Assembly: GCA_041936745.1 (NCBI GenBank)
Contig: JBHGWS010000107.1
Span: 1-57,587 of the forward strand
Origin: Darwinibacter acetoxidans_A
GTDB lineage: Bacteria; Bacillota; Limnochordia; Darwinibacteriales; Darwinibacteriaceae
Reading direction: 5' to 3'
Length of the DNA stretch: 57,587 nt
Shown here: positions 8,803 through 16,590 of the stretch, piece after piece
Numbering within the stretch: position 1 is the stretch's first letter
Layout of the letters: the number at the start of each line of letters is the position of its first letter
The notes under the pieces: model-generated
Seen by the model: only the letters and a program-made list of their open reading frames with translations
Databases searched by the model: none
What the model was told of the DNA's origin: nothing
Translations under genes and position numbers: made by a program

Positions 8803-8836
8803 AGAAGTACATTAAAAATATCCGGGGGGAAATCGC

Positions 8837-9742
8837 ATGGGCGAATTAAGCGCGGAGGAAAGAAAAGAAATTGCACTTGAAACTCTTTCCCTACACTTTC
8901 CCAAAGGTGCGAAAATCGCCGCTGTTAAAGAAGGCGGCCGCTGCAGCATCTTTCGGGTTTTAGGTGAAGGCGCCATTTTAAAAGTTGCCGCCTCGCCGCG
9001 GCTTGCCTTAGAAACATTTTTTTACGATGTACTGCAGAAGCGAGAAGTGCCGGCAGTTGCGGGTAAGAGGCTGAACGAAAATGTTTTGTACTTGGAAGAT
9101 TTGGCTGTTTCAAAAAATTGGCGGCTTGCCGTCAAAGAAGATTTAAAAGAGCCTGCGGTAGGCGAAGCTTTGGCGGTATGGTACCAAGCCTGGCATGAAG
9201 CGGGCCGGGCGGAGCTGGCGGAAAACCCCCATCTTCATACCGTCCTGCGCTGGGAGTACTCGGCGATTACCGCGGCGGCGTTGGCAGATGTGGAAAAGAT
9301 GTTTGCTTTGAAAAACGATAAAGTTTGGCAAAAGTGCCGGCGCATGGCGCCGCTTTTAATCGCCCGCCTCAAACGGCAAGTTGATACTTTTACTTACAAC
9401 GACTTTTATTACGTCAATTTAGCCGTGGCAAAAAAGGGCACGGGCGTTGCCTTATTTGATTTCGATCACTCAGGGAAAGGCTTAGCCGCAAGTGATTTCA
9501 GAAATGTGGCCAGCAGCCTGCGGGGCGAAGCCTTAAAGCGCTTCCAGGCCGCGATGCCCGTGGATAAAGATATCTTGGCGGCCGATGGCATTTTAGCGGT
9601 CCTTTTTGAATTGATTATCGCCAGCCGGGCAGCTGCCAGGCCCAGGTGGGCAGAAGGTGTAATCGCCGGCTTGGGGAGGGCGGAGTTTAGAGAGAACTTG
9701 CAAAAGGCGCGGAATATTTTGGAGGAGGGAAAGCTGTGTTGA
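8837..9742 (+). CDS. Aminoglycoside-phosphotransferase/choline-kinase-like protein
   Basis: A 301-residue protein with the APH kinase fold. The catalytic loop is TFTYNDFYYVNL (HxD..N in classical enzymes; here Tyr-Asn-Asp, so the His is replaced but the Asp and Asn are kept). The metal-binding motif is LFDFDHS, followed by ASDFRNV. A Gly-rich ATP loop is weak near residues 30-45 (GGRCSIFRVLGEG). Its substrate may be a small metabolite rather than an antibiotic; no resistance context is seen. GGGGGG lies about 8 nt before ATG. It overlaps the SdpI-like gene by 7 nt. Confidence 0.7.
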   Translation: MGELSAEERKEIALETLSLHFPKGAKIAAVKEGGRCSIFRVLGEGAILKVAASPRLALETFFYDVLQKREVPAVAGKRLNENVLYLEDLAVSKNWRLAVKEDLKEPAVGEALAVWYQAWHEAGRAELAENPHLHTVLRWEYSAITAAALADVEKMFALKNDKVWQKCRRMAPLLIARLKRQVDTFTYNDFYYVNLAVAKKGTGVALFDFDHSGKGLAASDFRNVASSLRGEALKRFQAAMPVDKDILAADGILAVLFELIIASRAAARPRWAEGVIAGLGRAEFRENLQKARNILEEGKLC

Positions 9743-10104
9743 TTTTTTATCTTCTGCTGAACAGTCTTGTTCCCGCGGTACTTTTGTTTTTCGGCTGCTT
9801 GTGGTCCAAGCGCCCGCCGGCAAAGATCAATTGGGCCTACGGCTACAGGACTAAAGCGTCGATGAAAAGTGAGGCAACTTGGCTGTTCGCCCACAGCTAT
9901 TACGGCAGGATTTTGCGCATAAGCGGCGGGATTTTACTAGTCATCGCCGTAGTCTCTCTTTTAATTTTTAGAAAAGACGCTCTCTGGGTGATTCTTTGGA
10001 ATTCAGTTTTGCAGATCCTTACGCTCCTGCTATCCGTAATCCCAACTGAAACGGCACTGCGCCAAAAATTTGATAAAGACGGCATACCGAGAAATAAGAA
10101 GTGA
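9736..10104 (+). CDS. SdpI-family small membrane protein
   Basis: A 122-residue membrane protein. Hydrophobic segments lie at residues 1-20, 56-75 and 79-98. The SdpI/YhfL signature YGYRTKASMKSEATW, then FAHSYYGRIL, is clear. SdpI of Bacillus is an immunity/signalling protein for the SDP toxin, but single-domain relatives are widespread without a toxin gene, and none is visible here. GTG 9736 follows GGAGGAGGGA and overlaps the end of the kinase gene. Confidence 0.75.
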   Translation: MLIFYLLLNSLVPAVLLFFGCLWSKRPPAKINWAYGYRTKASMKSEATWLFAHSYYGRILRISGGILLVIAVVSLLIFRKDALWVILWNSVLQILTLLLSVIPTETALRQKFDKDGIPRNKK

Positions 10105-10116
10105 GGTAATGATGAA

Positions 10117-10890
10117 ATGAACGAAGTTTTAAAAACGATCCAAAACAGGACGTCGCTGCGCCTTTATAAAAACAAACCTATTTCGCAGGAAGACCGAAAG
10201 GCCCTTTATCAAGCGATCTTACGGGCCCCCACTGCAGGCAATATGATGCTTTATACGGTTTTGGCAGTGGAAAATGGGGAAACAAAAAAGCTATTGAGCA
10301 AAACTTGCGACAACCAACCTTTTATTGCCAAGGCCCCTTTAGTCTTGATCTTCCTCGCTGATTATCAGCGTTGGTTTGATTATTACAAGCTTTCCCGCGT
10401 GCCTCAGTTTTGTGCCCGCAGTGATCTTTCTTGGGAAGAACCAGATTTAGGCGATCTGTTTATTGCCGTCAGTGATGCCTTGGTCGCGGCCCAAACAGCC
10501 GTGCTTGCCGCTGAAAGCCTGGGGATTGGCTCCTGCTATATCGGCGATATTATGGAAAACTACGAAACGCATAAAGAACTTTTGAGCCTGCCTGATTATG
10601 CCTTCCCCATTGCCATGCTCTGCTTGGGCTATTATCCGGAAAATTACCGGCCTAAATTCCGCACCCGCTTTGAGCCCGAATACATTATCCATAACGAGCG
10701 GTACCGGCCGCTTCTTGACGAGGATTTAAAAAAGATGTTTGCCGGGCTGGAGGCGGGCTTTTCCGCCCGTAACAAATTCGGCGCCGAAAATATGGGGCAG
10801 TTTATGTACGCTCGCAAAACCGGCAGCGAATTTGCTAAAGAAATGAGCCGCTCAATCAGAAAAGCTTTAAAAAATTGGCAGGGAAGGTGA
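10117..10890 (+). CDS. Nitroreductase-family FMN oxidoreductase
   Basis: A 257-residue flavoprotein. The N-terminal FMN-binding motif is NRTSLRLYKNKPIS (Arg-Ser/Thr-xRxY). APTAGNMMLYT, then AAESLGIGSCYIGDI and a LCLGYYP strand, follow the family pattern. A C-terminal 60-residue helical extension is present. It uses NAD(P)H to reduce nitro compounds, quinones or flavins; the native substrate is unknown. It lies 12 nt downstream of the SdpI-like gene and 5 nt before the lipoprotein, so an operon is likely. Confidence 0.84.
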   Translation: MNEVLKTIQNRTSLRLYKNKPISQEDRKALYQAILRAPTAGNMMLYTVLAVENGETKKLLSKTCDNQPFIAKAPLVLIFLADYQRWFDYYKLSRVPQFCARSDLSWEEPDLGDLFIAVSDALVAAQTAVLAAESLGIGSCYIGDIMENYETHKELLSLPDYAFPIAMLCLGYYPENYRPKFRTRFEPEYIIHNERYRPLLDEDLKKMFAGLEAGFSARNKFGAENMGQFMYARKTGSEFAKEMSRSIRKALKNWQGR

Positions 10891-10895
10891 GAGGT

Positions 10896-11354
10896 ATGCC
10901 CGGAAAAAAGGTAATAGCTCTTTTATCGGCTGCTCTTTTTTTAACCGGCTGTTGGACGGGGGCTGTGAAGATTGGTTTTACAGGCTCCGCCTGGGGCAAT
11001 AAGACAAATGCTTCTTTTGCGTATTTAAGCGGTTCCTGGAGCAAAACAATCAGGGTAAAAGCCGCTGCGGTCCTTGTTTTTGATTATGAACTTAAGTCCG
11101 AAAGCGGGGAATTAAAGGCTAAACTGGTGGACCCTTCAGGTGCAGTCCTCCTTGAGTTCGAAGCTAACACAAGCGGCCGTGAAGAAGTTTTCTTCAAGGA
11201 GGGCGGGGCCTTTAAGTTTGTCATTGAGGCGAAAAAGGCAAAAGGCAGCTATCGTTTTGAATGGTTCAACAAAGAGGTGGAAAAAAGCACGGCCCAAGCC
11301 CCCGATCAAACAGCGGCTTGGGTGGCCCGGGCCGAAAACTTCTTTCCTAGCTGA
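10896..11354 (+). CDS. Small secreted lipoprotein, unknown function
   Basis: A 152-residue protein with an N-terminal lipoprotein signal. A KK pair is followed by a hydrophobic core (VIALLSAALF) and a lipobox LTGC, so Cys near residue 19 would be lipidated. The mature part is a beta-strand-rich domain of about 100 residues (DYELKSESGELKAKLVDP, then AFKFVIEAKKAKGSYRFEW), like small envelope-stress or jelly-roll lipoproteins. The start at ATG 10896 has GAGAGG just upstream. No family recognised. Confidence 0.65.
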   Translation: MPGKKVIALLSAALFLTGCWTGAVKIGFTGSAWGNKTNASFAYLSGSWSKTIRVKAAAVLVFDYELKSESGELKAKLVDPSGAVLLEFEANTSGREEVFFKEGGAFKFVIEAKKAKGSYRFEWFNKEVEKSTAQAPDQTAAWVARAENFFPS

Positions 11355-11377
11355 GCCAATGCCCGGAATGTTTCAAG

Positions 11378-11548
11378 ATGCGAACAGCCCAAATTCACCG
11401 AGCCGGCTTTACACCGGGCCTGTTAGCTTGCCGGGCGGAAGATTACCTGCAGGGCGGGGCTTAGCGCGGCTTTTATGAAAGCCTATTAATTGAAGAGATC
11501 GGGGAAATAAGAGAAAAGCGGCAGGCGCCGGCGAAAGTCAATTTCTGA
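11378..11548 (+). pseudogene. Short reading frame interrupted by one amber codon
   Basis: From ATG 11378 a frame of 57 codons reads MRTAQIHRAGFTPGLL, then CRAEDYLQGGA, meets TAG at 11462-11464, and continues GFYESLLIEEIGEIREKR to a TGA at 11546. Both halves look protein-like. The simplest reading is a small gene or gene tail inactivated by a nonsense mutation. No clear ribosome binding site precedes it and no family is recognised. The rest of the 326-nt gap holds the promoter and leader for the Dam gene. Confidence 0.3.
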
Positions 11549-11579
11549 CTCCGCTTTTAATTAAACCGCTGCTGTAATT

Positions 11580-11608
11580 TTGCTCGGCCCATTTTCTTAT
11601 GATATAAT
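11580..11608 (+). promoter_or_regulatory. Sigma-A-like promoter for dam operon
   Basis: TTGCTC (11580-11585), a 17-nt spacer and a consensus TATAAT (11603-11608) precede the methylase by about 72 nt. The leader between them contains complementary GGGGC-rich and GCCCC stretches that could fold. Confidence 0.7.
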
Positions 11609-11680
11609 TTCAATGCGGCAAAAAGCAGGGTAACGCCCCTTCTTGGCGAAAGCCCCGTAGGTGGAAAGGGGGATAATTCG

Positions 11681-12466
11681 ATGGCGAATCAACTTACTCC
11701 ACCTTTAAAATGGGCGGGCGGCAAAAGATGGCTTGTACCCTATCTGCGGCCGCTCTGGCAGCCTTACCGAAAGCGGCGGTTTGTCGAACCATTCTGCGGC
11801 GGCTTAGGGATGTGTTTGGGCCTTAGGCCAAAAGCAGCCCTGCTCAATGATATAAACAGGCATTTGATCAACTTTTACCACTGGCTGCAGAAAGGGTTGG
11901 TGGTTTCTTTAAAGTTGGAAAACAAAGAAGACAGCTATTACAAAAACCGCCATAGGTTCAACGATTTGATTGGCACGGCGAAGGGAGCAGCAAGCCGCGA
12001 AGCCGCTGAGCTTTTTTACTACTTGAACCGCACCGGTTACAACGGGCTCTGCCGTTTTAATCAAAAAGGCCAATTTAACGTACCGTTTGGGCGTTATAGA
12101 AGGATAAATTACGCGGCTGACTTCTTGGAGTATAAAGAGGTGTTTAAAGGCTATGAGTTTCACCAGGGGGACTTTGCCGCATTGGCGGTGAAAAAGGCTG
12201 ATTTTATTTACGCGGATCCTCCCTACGATGTGGAATTTACGCAGTATGCCCGGGGCGGTTTTGATTGGGAAGATCAGATCCGCTTGGCTGAATGGCTGAG
12301 CGGGCATGAAGGACCCGTTGCCGCATCTAACCAAGCTACCGGGCGCGTGATAGATTTATATAAAGGCCTGGGCTTTAAAATTCATTATTTAAAAGGCCCC
12401 CGCCGGATTTCCTGTACCGGGGATCGGACCCCCGCTTTAGAAATTTTGGCTGTTAAGGGGATGTAA
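11681..12466 (+). CDS. dam: DNA adenine methylase (Dam/D12 class)
   Basis: A 261-residue N6-adenine DNA methyltransferase. PLKWAGGKRWLVPYL is the SAM-binding FxGxG-type motif at the N terminus. FVEPFCGGLG and LNDINRHLINFY follow. The catalytic DPPY motif is in FIYADPPYDVEF near residue 180. The alpha-type (D12) order is complete. The family usually methylates GATC or a similar short site. No restriction endonuclease lies nearby, so it is an orphan methylase with possible regulatory or repair roles. ATG has GGAAAGGGGG about 10 nt upstream. The next gene lies 19 nt downstream. Confidence 0.85.
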   Translation: MANQLTPPLKWAGGKRWLVPYLRPLWQPYRKRRFVEPFCGGLGMCLGLRPKAALLNDINRHLINFYHWLQKGLVVSLKLENKEDSYYKNRHRFNDLIGTAKGAASREAAELFYYLNRTGYNGLCRFNQKGQFNVPFGRYRRINYAADFLEYKEVFKGYEFHQGDFAALAVKKADFIYADPPYDVEFTQYARGGFDWEDQIRLAEWLSGHEGPVAASNQATGRVIDLYKGLGFKIHYLKGPRRISCTGDRTPALEILAVKGM

Positions 12467-12485
12467 TGGGAAGGGGAGAAATGAT

Positions 12486-13097
12486 ATGGGTGCGAGAAAT
12501 TATGACAGGCAGCTGGGCATTAAGACTGAAGGGCTCAGGGAGTGGCGCGGCCACAGCCAATATAACCGCTATGAGGCAACACCCTATGAGGCCTTAGATA
12601 AATTATTCAAAGCTTACAGACTTAAAAAAGGGGATCAGGTTGTTGATTTCGGCTGCGGCCGCGGCAGAGTCGTCTTTTATATCCACAATAAGTTTAAGGT
12701 TCCCGTCTCGGGCATAGAAGCCCACGATAAGACCTTTGCCGAAGCACTGATCAACAAGGAAAATTATTTAAAAAAGGCAGCCCATCCAAAGGCGCCCATT
12801 CAGCTGCAGTATGGTTTGGCGGAACACTACGAGATTAAACCCGAGGATAACTGTTTTTACCTTTTTAATCCCTTTACTCACCGCGTTTTTAAAAAAGTGG
12901 TGGAGAATATGGTGCAATCGGTGAAAGAAGCGCCCCGGACGATTGATTTAATTTTATACTACCCCCTGCGGGAGTACAAAAAGGTCCTGAAGAAAAAGAC
13001 ATCTTTCCGCTTGATCAACAAAGTCAGGGTGCCGGGCCTTTTAGATTTTAGGGAAAAATTCCTTATTTACCGCTGGCCTAAAGAAGAAGAGGCTTAA
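12486..13097 (+). CDS. Class I SAM-dependent methyltransferase
   Basis: A 203-residue methyltransferase with SAM motif I VVDFGCGRGRVVFY near residue 52 and a motif IV-like CFYLFNPF near residue 118. The FNPF replaces the DPPY/NPPF of base methylases, which hints at a small-molecule or protein target. It follows the Dam methylase in the same direction with GGGGAG eight nt before the ATG, so the two are probably cotranscribed. Target unknown. Confidence 0.75.
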   Translation: MGARNYDRQLGIKTEGLREWRGHSQYNRYEATPYEALDKLFKAYRLKKGDQVVDFGCGRGRVVFYIHNKFKVPVSGIEAHDKTFAEALINKENYLKKAAHPKAPIQLQYGLAEHYEIKPEDNCFYLFNPFTHRVFKKVVENMVQSVKEAPRTIDLILYYPLREYKKVLKKKTSFRLINKVRVPGLLDFREKFLIYRWPKEEEA

Positions 13098-13130
13098 GTT
13101 TATCTTTTTGTGAAAAAGGGTATGAATCCC

Positions 13131-13159
13131 TTGACGCACTCCCCCCACTCCGCTATAAT
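13131..13159 (+). promoter_or_regulatory. Sigma-A-like promoter of the FMN riboswitch
   Basis: TTGACG (13131-13136), 17-nt spacer, TATAAT (13154-13159). The FMN aptamer begins about 20 nt downstream. Confidence 0.8.
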
Positions 13160-13177
13160 AAAGGCGAAAATTGCATA

Positions 13178-13302
13178 AGAAATTCTTCGGGGCGGGGTGC
13201 AATTCCCCACCGGCGGTAAAAGTCCGCGAGCAATCGAAAAACGGTTGTTGATTTGGTGCAATTCCAAAACCGACAGTATAGTCTGGACGAGAGAAGAATG
13301 GC
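13178..13302 (+). ncRNA. FMN riboswitch (RFN element)
   Basis: All conserved RFN blocks are present in order: TTCGGGGCGGGGTG, AATTCCCCACCGGCGGTA, AGTCCGCGAGC, GGTGCAATTCC, ACCGACAGTATAGTC, TGGACGAGAGAAG. The six-stem aptamer senses FMN and lies just upstream of a terminator and the riboflavin transporter gene, so FMN should shut off uptake. Confidence 0.96.
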
Positions 13303-13325
13303 CTTTAAACCAAGTATGGCTTTTC

Positions 13326-13355
13326 GCAACCTGAGGAATTTCGGGTTGCTTTTTT
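13326..13355 (+). terminator. Riboswitch-controlled intrinsic terminator
   Basis: GCAACC / GGTTGC arms (13326-13331 and 13344-13349) are followed by TTTTTT. It lies between the FMN aptamer and the gene, the normal expression platform of an FMN off-switch. Confidence 0.85.
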
Positions 13356-13386
13356 CGTGGAAAAAATCACGAAGAGAGGGATAAGA

Positions 13387-14001
13387 ATGATCCGAAATTC
13401 TAGTCAAACTAAAAGCAGTGTCTTTGCCACGAGTTCTATGGTAAAAATCGGGATGCTGTCGGCGTTGGGTATGATCCTAATGCTTTTAGATTTCCCACTG
13501 CCTATTTTCCCGTCGTTTTTGAAATTCGATCTCAGTGACGCACCGGCTGTAATAGGCGCCTTTGCTATGGGCCCTGCCGCAGGGGTCATGATCGAATTTT
13601 TAAAAAATGTCCTCAAAATTATTGTCCGGAGCAATACGGGCGGTGTGGGAGAACTGGCGAACTTCCTTGTGGGTGTTGCCTACGTGCTGCCTTTAGCACT
13701 GATTTTTAAGCGCTGGCCTTCTAAAAAAGGTGTCATCGGCGGCTCGCTAGTGGCGATAGTTTCCGGTTCGTTTTTTGCAGGTGTGCTTAATTACTTCGTC
13801 TTTATTCCGGCCTACGCAGTTGTTTTAGGCTATCCGGTAGATGCCTTTGTGAGCATGGCGGCGAAAATCAATACGGCAGTGGTGGATTTACGCACGTTGG
13901 TGCTCTTTGCTATTGTCCCTTTTAACATTGTCAAAGGGATAGTGGTCGCGGTAAGCGGCGTTGTTCTTTACCGGGCCCTTAGGCCTCTTTGGAAAATGTA
14001 G
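13387..14001 (+). CDS. ribU: Riboflavin ECF transporter substrate-binding subunit RibU
   Basis: A 204-residue integral membrane S component of an energy-coupling-factor transporter. About six hydrophobic helices are seen. The N-terminal region MVKIGMLSALGMILMLLDFP and KFDLSDAPAVIGAFAMGP match RibU, where the latter contacts riboflavin. Its ATPases and T component are encoded elsewhere. The FMN riboswitch directly upstream supports riboflavin specificity. ATG 13387 has GAGAGGG six nt upstream. Confidence 0.93.
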   Translation: MIRNSSQTKSSVFATSSMVKIGMLSALGMILMLLDFPLPIFPSFLKFDLSDAPAVIGAFAMGPAAGVMIEFLKNVLKIIVRSNTGGVGELANFLVGVAYVLPLALIFKRWPSKKGVIGGSLVAIVSGSFFAGVLNYFVFIPAYAVVLGYPVDAFVSMAAKINTAVVDLRTLVLFAIVPFNIVKGIVVAVSGVVLYRALRPLWKM

Positions 14002-14008
14002 AGTAACA

Positions 14009-14040
14009 AGCCTCGGGTTTGGGCCCGGGGCTTTTGTTTG
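14009..14040 (+). terminator. Rho-independent terminator after ribU
   Basis: AGCCTCGGG / CCCGGGGCT stem (with a T-G pair) and a following TTTTGTTT. Confidence 0.75.
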
Positions 14041-14064
14041 CCCCAAGCCCGAAGGAATCCTAAT

Positions 14065-14098
14065 CCCCGCCGTTGAATGTTAAGGCGGGGATGTTTTT
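14065..14098 (+). terminator. Second hairpin with T-run ahead of the GH3 gene
   Basis: CCCCGCC / GGCGGGG stem with a 12-nt loop, then ATGTTTTT. It may be a back-up terminator for ribU or a leader attenuator for the glycosidase starting at 14121. Confidence 0.45.
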
Positions 14099-14120
14099 AA
14101 GTGTGGGTGGGGAGGTAACT

Positions 14121-16529
14121 ATGAAGATCAACAGACTGCGGGACTCTTTGACTTTAGATGAAAAAATAGCGCTTGTTTCCGGTGCGGCAAAATGGCATCT
14201 TAGGGCGATTCCCCGCTTGGGGTTGGCTGCGGTAATGGTAGCTGACGGCCCCCACGGGCTGATCAGGCAGAAAGATGGGGAAGATCATCTGGGCTTAAGC
14301 GCCGGTGAACCGGCAACTTGTTTTCCAACCGCCGCTGCTTTGGCCAATTCCTGGGATCCGAAGCTCGTCTTTGCCGTTGCGGCGGCGATTGGGGAAGAGG
14401 CCCTGCAGGAGGGCGTTTCTGTAGTCCTAGGCCCGGGAGCCAACATTAAGCGCTCACCTCTTTGCGGGCGCAACTTTGAATATTTTTCCGAAGACCCTTA
14501 CGTAAGCGGCCAATTGGCCGCGGCTTGGGTTGAGGGTATCCAGTCCCGCGGTGTCGGTGCCTCTTTAAAGCATTTTGCCGGCAATAATCAAGAAAGATGG
14601 CGCATGACCAATAATTCCCTTATAGATGAAAGGGCTCTGCGGGAAATCTATTTAGCCGGCTTTGAATACGCGGTGAAAAAGGCGAAGCCTTGGACCGTCA
14701 TGGCCGCCTACAATAAGTTAAACGGCGTTCACTGTACTGAAAACGAGCGGCTGCTGAAAACAATCTTAAGAGAGGAGTGGGGTTTCCAAGGCCTGGTCCT
14801 TTCCGATTGGGGTGCTGTCAACGACCCCGTGGCAGGGATTAAAGCGGGCTTGGATTTGGAAATGCCCGCTTCATTCGGCAGGAGTGCTTTTAAGATAAGG
14901 CAGGATTTGAAGACAGGGCGCTTGACGGAAGCCGCCTTAAACAAACCGGTGCAGCGGGTTTTACGCCTGATTGGGAAGGCGGCGGAAAACAAAAGCCCGC
15001 TGCAATACGATGCCGCGAAGCACCACCTCTTGGCAAAAAGGGCAGCAGCTGAGTCCGCTGTGCTTTTAAAAAACGATGACAATCTTTTGCCTTTAGATAA
15101 AAAGGATAAAATAGCCGTTGTGGGCGAATTTGCCAAAAACCCCCGCATTCAAGGCATGGGCAGTTCTTTAGTCAACCCAACGGGGGTCGATACGGTCTGC
15201 GGCAAACTAAAAGAAATGGGGTTAGAATTCGACTACGCGCCGGGATACTCACTTGCCGCCGAAGAAAACAGCGAAGAGCTGATTTCTGCAGCCTGTGAAA
15301 CAGCTGCCGAGGCGGACGTAACAATTATATTCGCCGGCCTTCCCGCCGGTTATGAATCGGAAGGCTATGACCGCCAACATCTAAACCTGCCGCCGAGCCA
15401 TGTTAAACTGATCGAAGCGGTGAAAGAGGTTTGTGCCCGGGTGGTTGTGGTTTTAACCGCCGGCGCTCCCGTTGTGATGCCGTGGCTGGAAAAGGTTACG
15501 GCTCTTTTGCATACCTACCTGCCGGGGCAGGCGGGCGCGGGCGCGATTGTAGATCTCTTATTTGGCAGGTTGAACCCCGGGGGCAAACTGGCGGAGACTT
15601 ATCCGCTGCGATTAGAAGATGTGCCGGCCCACCTAACCTTTGCCGTTGATCGATACAACACGGAGTATTGGGAGAGTATTTACGTGGGCTACCGTTACTA
15701 CGACACCGCATGGGCCGGCGTGCTTTTCCCCTTCGGCTACGGTTTGAGCTATACAACCTTTGCCTATGATGATTTGGAGTTTAGCGAAGATGAGTTTACG
15801 CCCGGCGAGCCTTTTTATGTCAGCTGCACGGTTGAAAACACGGGTGAAGTGGCCGGAGCGGAAATCGTTCAGTTATACATTAGTAAAACTGATTCTGCTT
15901 TGTTTCGGCCGGAGCATGAGTTAAAAGGTTTCCGGAAAGTCTTTTTGGCTCCGGGTGAAAAGAAAAGGGTACAATTTTCTTTGGACGAGCGCTCCTTCGC
16001 CTATTATAACGCACGGATTTCCGCTTGGCACGTGGAGGAAGGGGAATACGAGATAAGGCTGGGTGCTTCTTCCCGGGATATCCGCTTAGTTAAGACGGTT
16101 TTTGCCGCAAGCTCCCAACCGGAAGTGGAAATACCCTGCTACAAAAAGAAAGCCCCTTCTTATTACAACATCAACGAAGGAGGTTTTATGCCCAGCCGGG
16201 AAGACTTTTTGGCCCTTTGGGATAAACCGCTGCCTTGGCAGGAACCTCCAGCGGTGTTTAATGAAAATTCTACTTTAGAAGATCTAAAGGAAACCACCTT
16301 CGGCAGCTGGATCATCAGAATGAGTCGGGCTCAGCTGCGGAAAATGCTCGGCGTTGAAGAGGAGAACGATCCTTTGTGGTTAATGGCTTGGGCTTCTCTT
16401 TTAGAGACCCCCTTTCGCTCAATAGGTGCCTTAAGCGGCGGGCAGATTGCGGAAAATGTCGTTGCAAGCCTTGTGGCCTTGGCCAACGGAAAATATTTCC
16501 GGGCCCTTAAGCATTGGCTGGACCGCTGA
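14121..16529 (+). CDS. Glycoside hydrolase family 3 (beta-glucosidase-like)
   Basis: An 802-residue GH3 enzyme, cytosolic as no signal peptide is seen. It hydrolyses beta-linked glucosides or xylosides from the non-reducing end. N-terminal TIM-like domain: VADGPHGLI; GPGANIKRSPLCGRNFEYF; SLKHFAGNNQERWR; the nucleophile Asp is in LVLSDWGAV near residue 228. Middle alpha/beta domain: ESAVLLKNDDNLLPL; ATIIFAGLPAGYESEGYDR. C-terminal fibronectin-III-like domain: GYGLSYTTFAYDDLEF. A further 120-residue extension follows. ATG 14121 has GGGGAGGT just upstream, better than an upstream in-frame start at 14073. Confidence 0.92.
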   Translation: MKINRLRDSLTLDEKIALVSGAAKWHLRAIPRLGLAAVMVADGPHGLIRQKDGEDHLGLSAGEPATCFPTAAALANSWDPKLVFAVAAAIGEEALQEGVSVVLGPGANIKRSPLCGRNFEYFSEDPYVSGQLAAAWVEGIQSRGVGASLKHFAGNNQERWRMTNNSLIDERALREIYLAGFEYAVKKAKPWTVMAAYNKLNGVHCTENERLLKTILREEWGFQGLVLSDWGAVNDPVAGIKAGLDLEMPASFGRSAFKIRQDLKTGRLTEAALNKPVQRVLRLIGKAAENKSPLQYDAAKHHLLAKRAAAESAVLLKNDDNLLPLDKKDKIAVVGEFAKNPRIQGMGSSLVNPTGVDTVCGKLKEMGLEFDYAPGYSLAAEENSEELISAACETAAEADVTIIFAGLPAGYESEGYDRQHLNLPPSHVKLIEAVKEVCARVVVVLTAGAPVVMPWLEKVTALLHTYLPGQAGAGAIVDLLFGRLNPGGKLAETYPLRLEDVPAHLTFAVDRYNTEYWESIYVGYRYYDTAWAGVLFPFGYGLSYTTFAYDDLEFSEDEFTPGEPFYVSCTVENTGEVAGAEIVQLYISKTDSALFRPEHELKGFRKVFLAPGEKKRVQFSLDERSFAYYNARISAWHVEEGEYEIRLGASSRDIRLVKTVFAASSQPEVEIPCYKKKAPSYYNINEGGFMPSREDFLALWDKPLPWQEPPAVFNENSTLEDLKETTFGSWIIRMSRAQLRKMLGVEEENDPLWLMAWASLLETPFRSIGALSGGQIAENVVASLVALANGKYFRALKHWLDR

Positions 16530-16590
16530 TTAAAAGGCTTGGGGCCCTCTTATCTTTTTGGAAAACTAAAATAAGAAAGGCGGCAGTAAA

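Noticed and set aside
9736..10104. SdpI-like protein as immunity for a nearby toxin
   Set aside because: No SdpC-like or other toxin gene is visible within several kb; single SdpI-domain proteins are common without one.
11462..11464. The amber codon as pyrrolysine
   Set aside because: No pyl gene is seen in the window, the frame has no methylamine methyltransferase character, and a simple nonsense mutation explains it.
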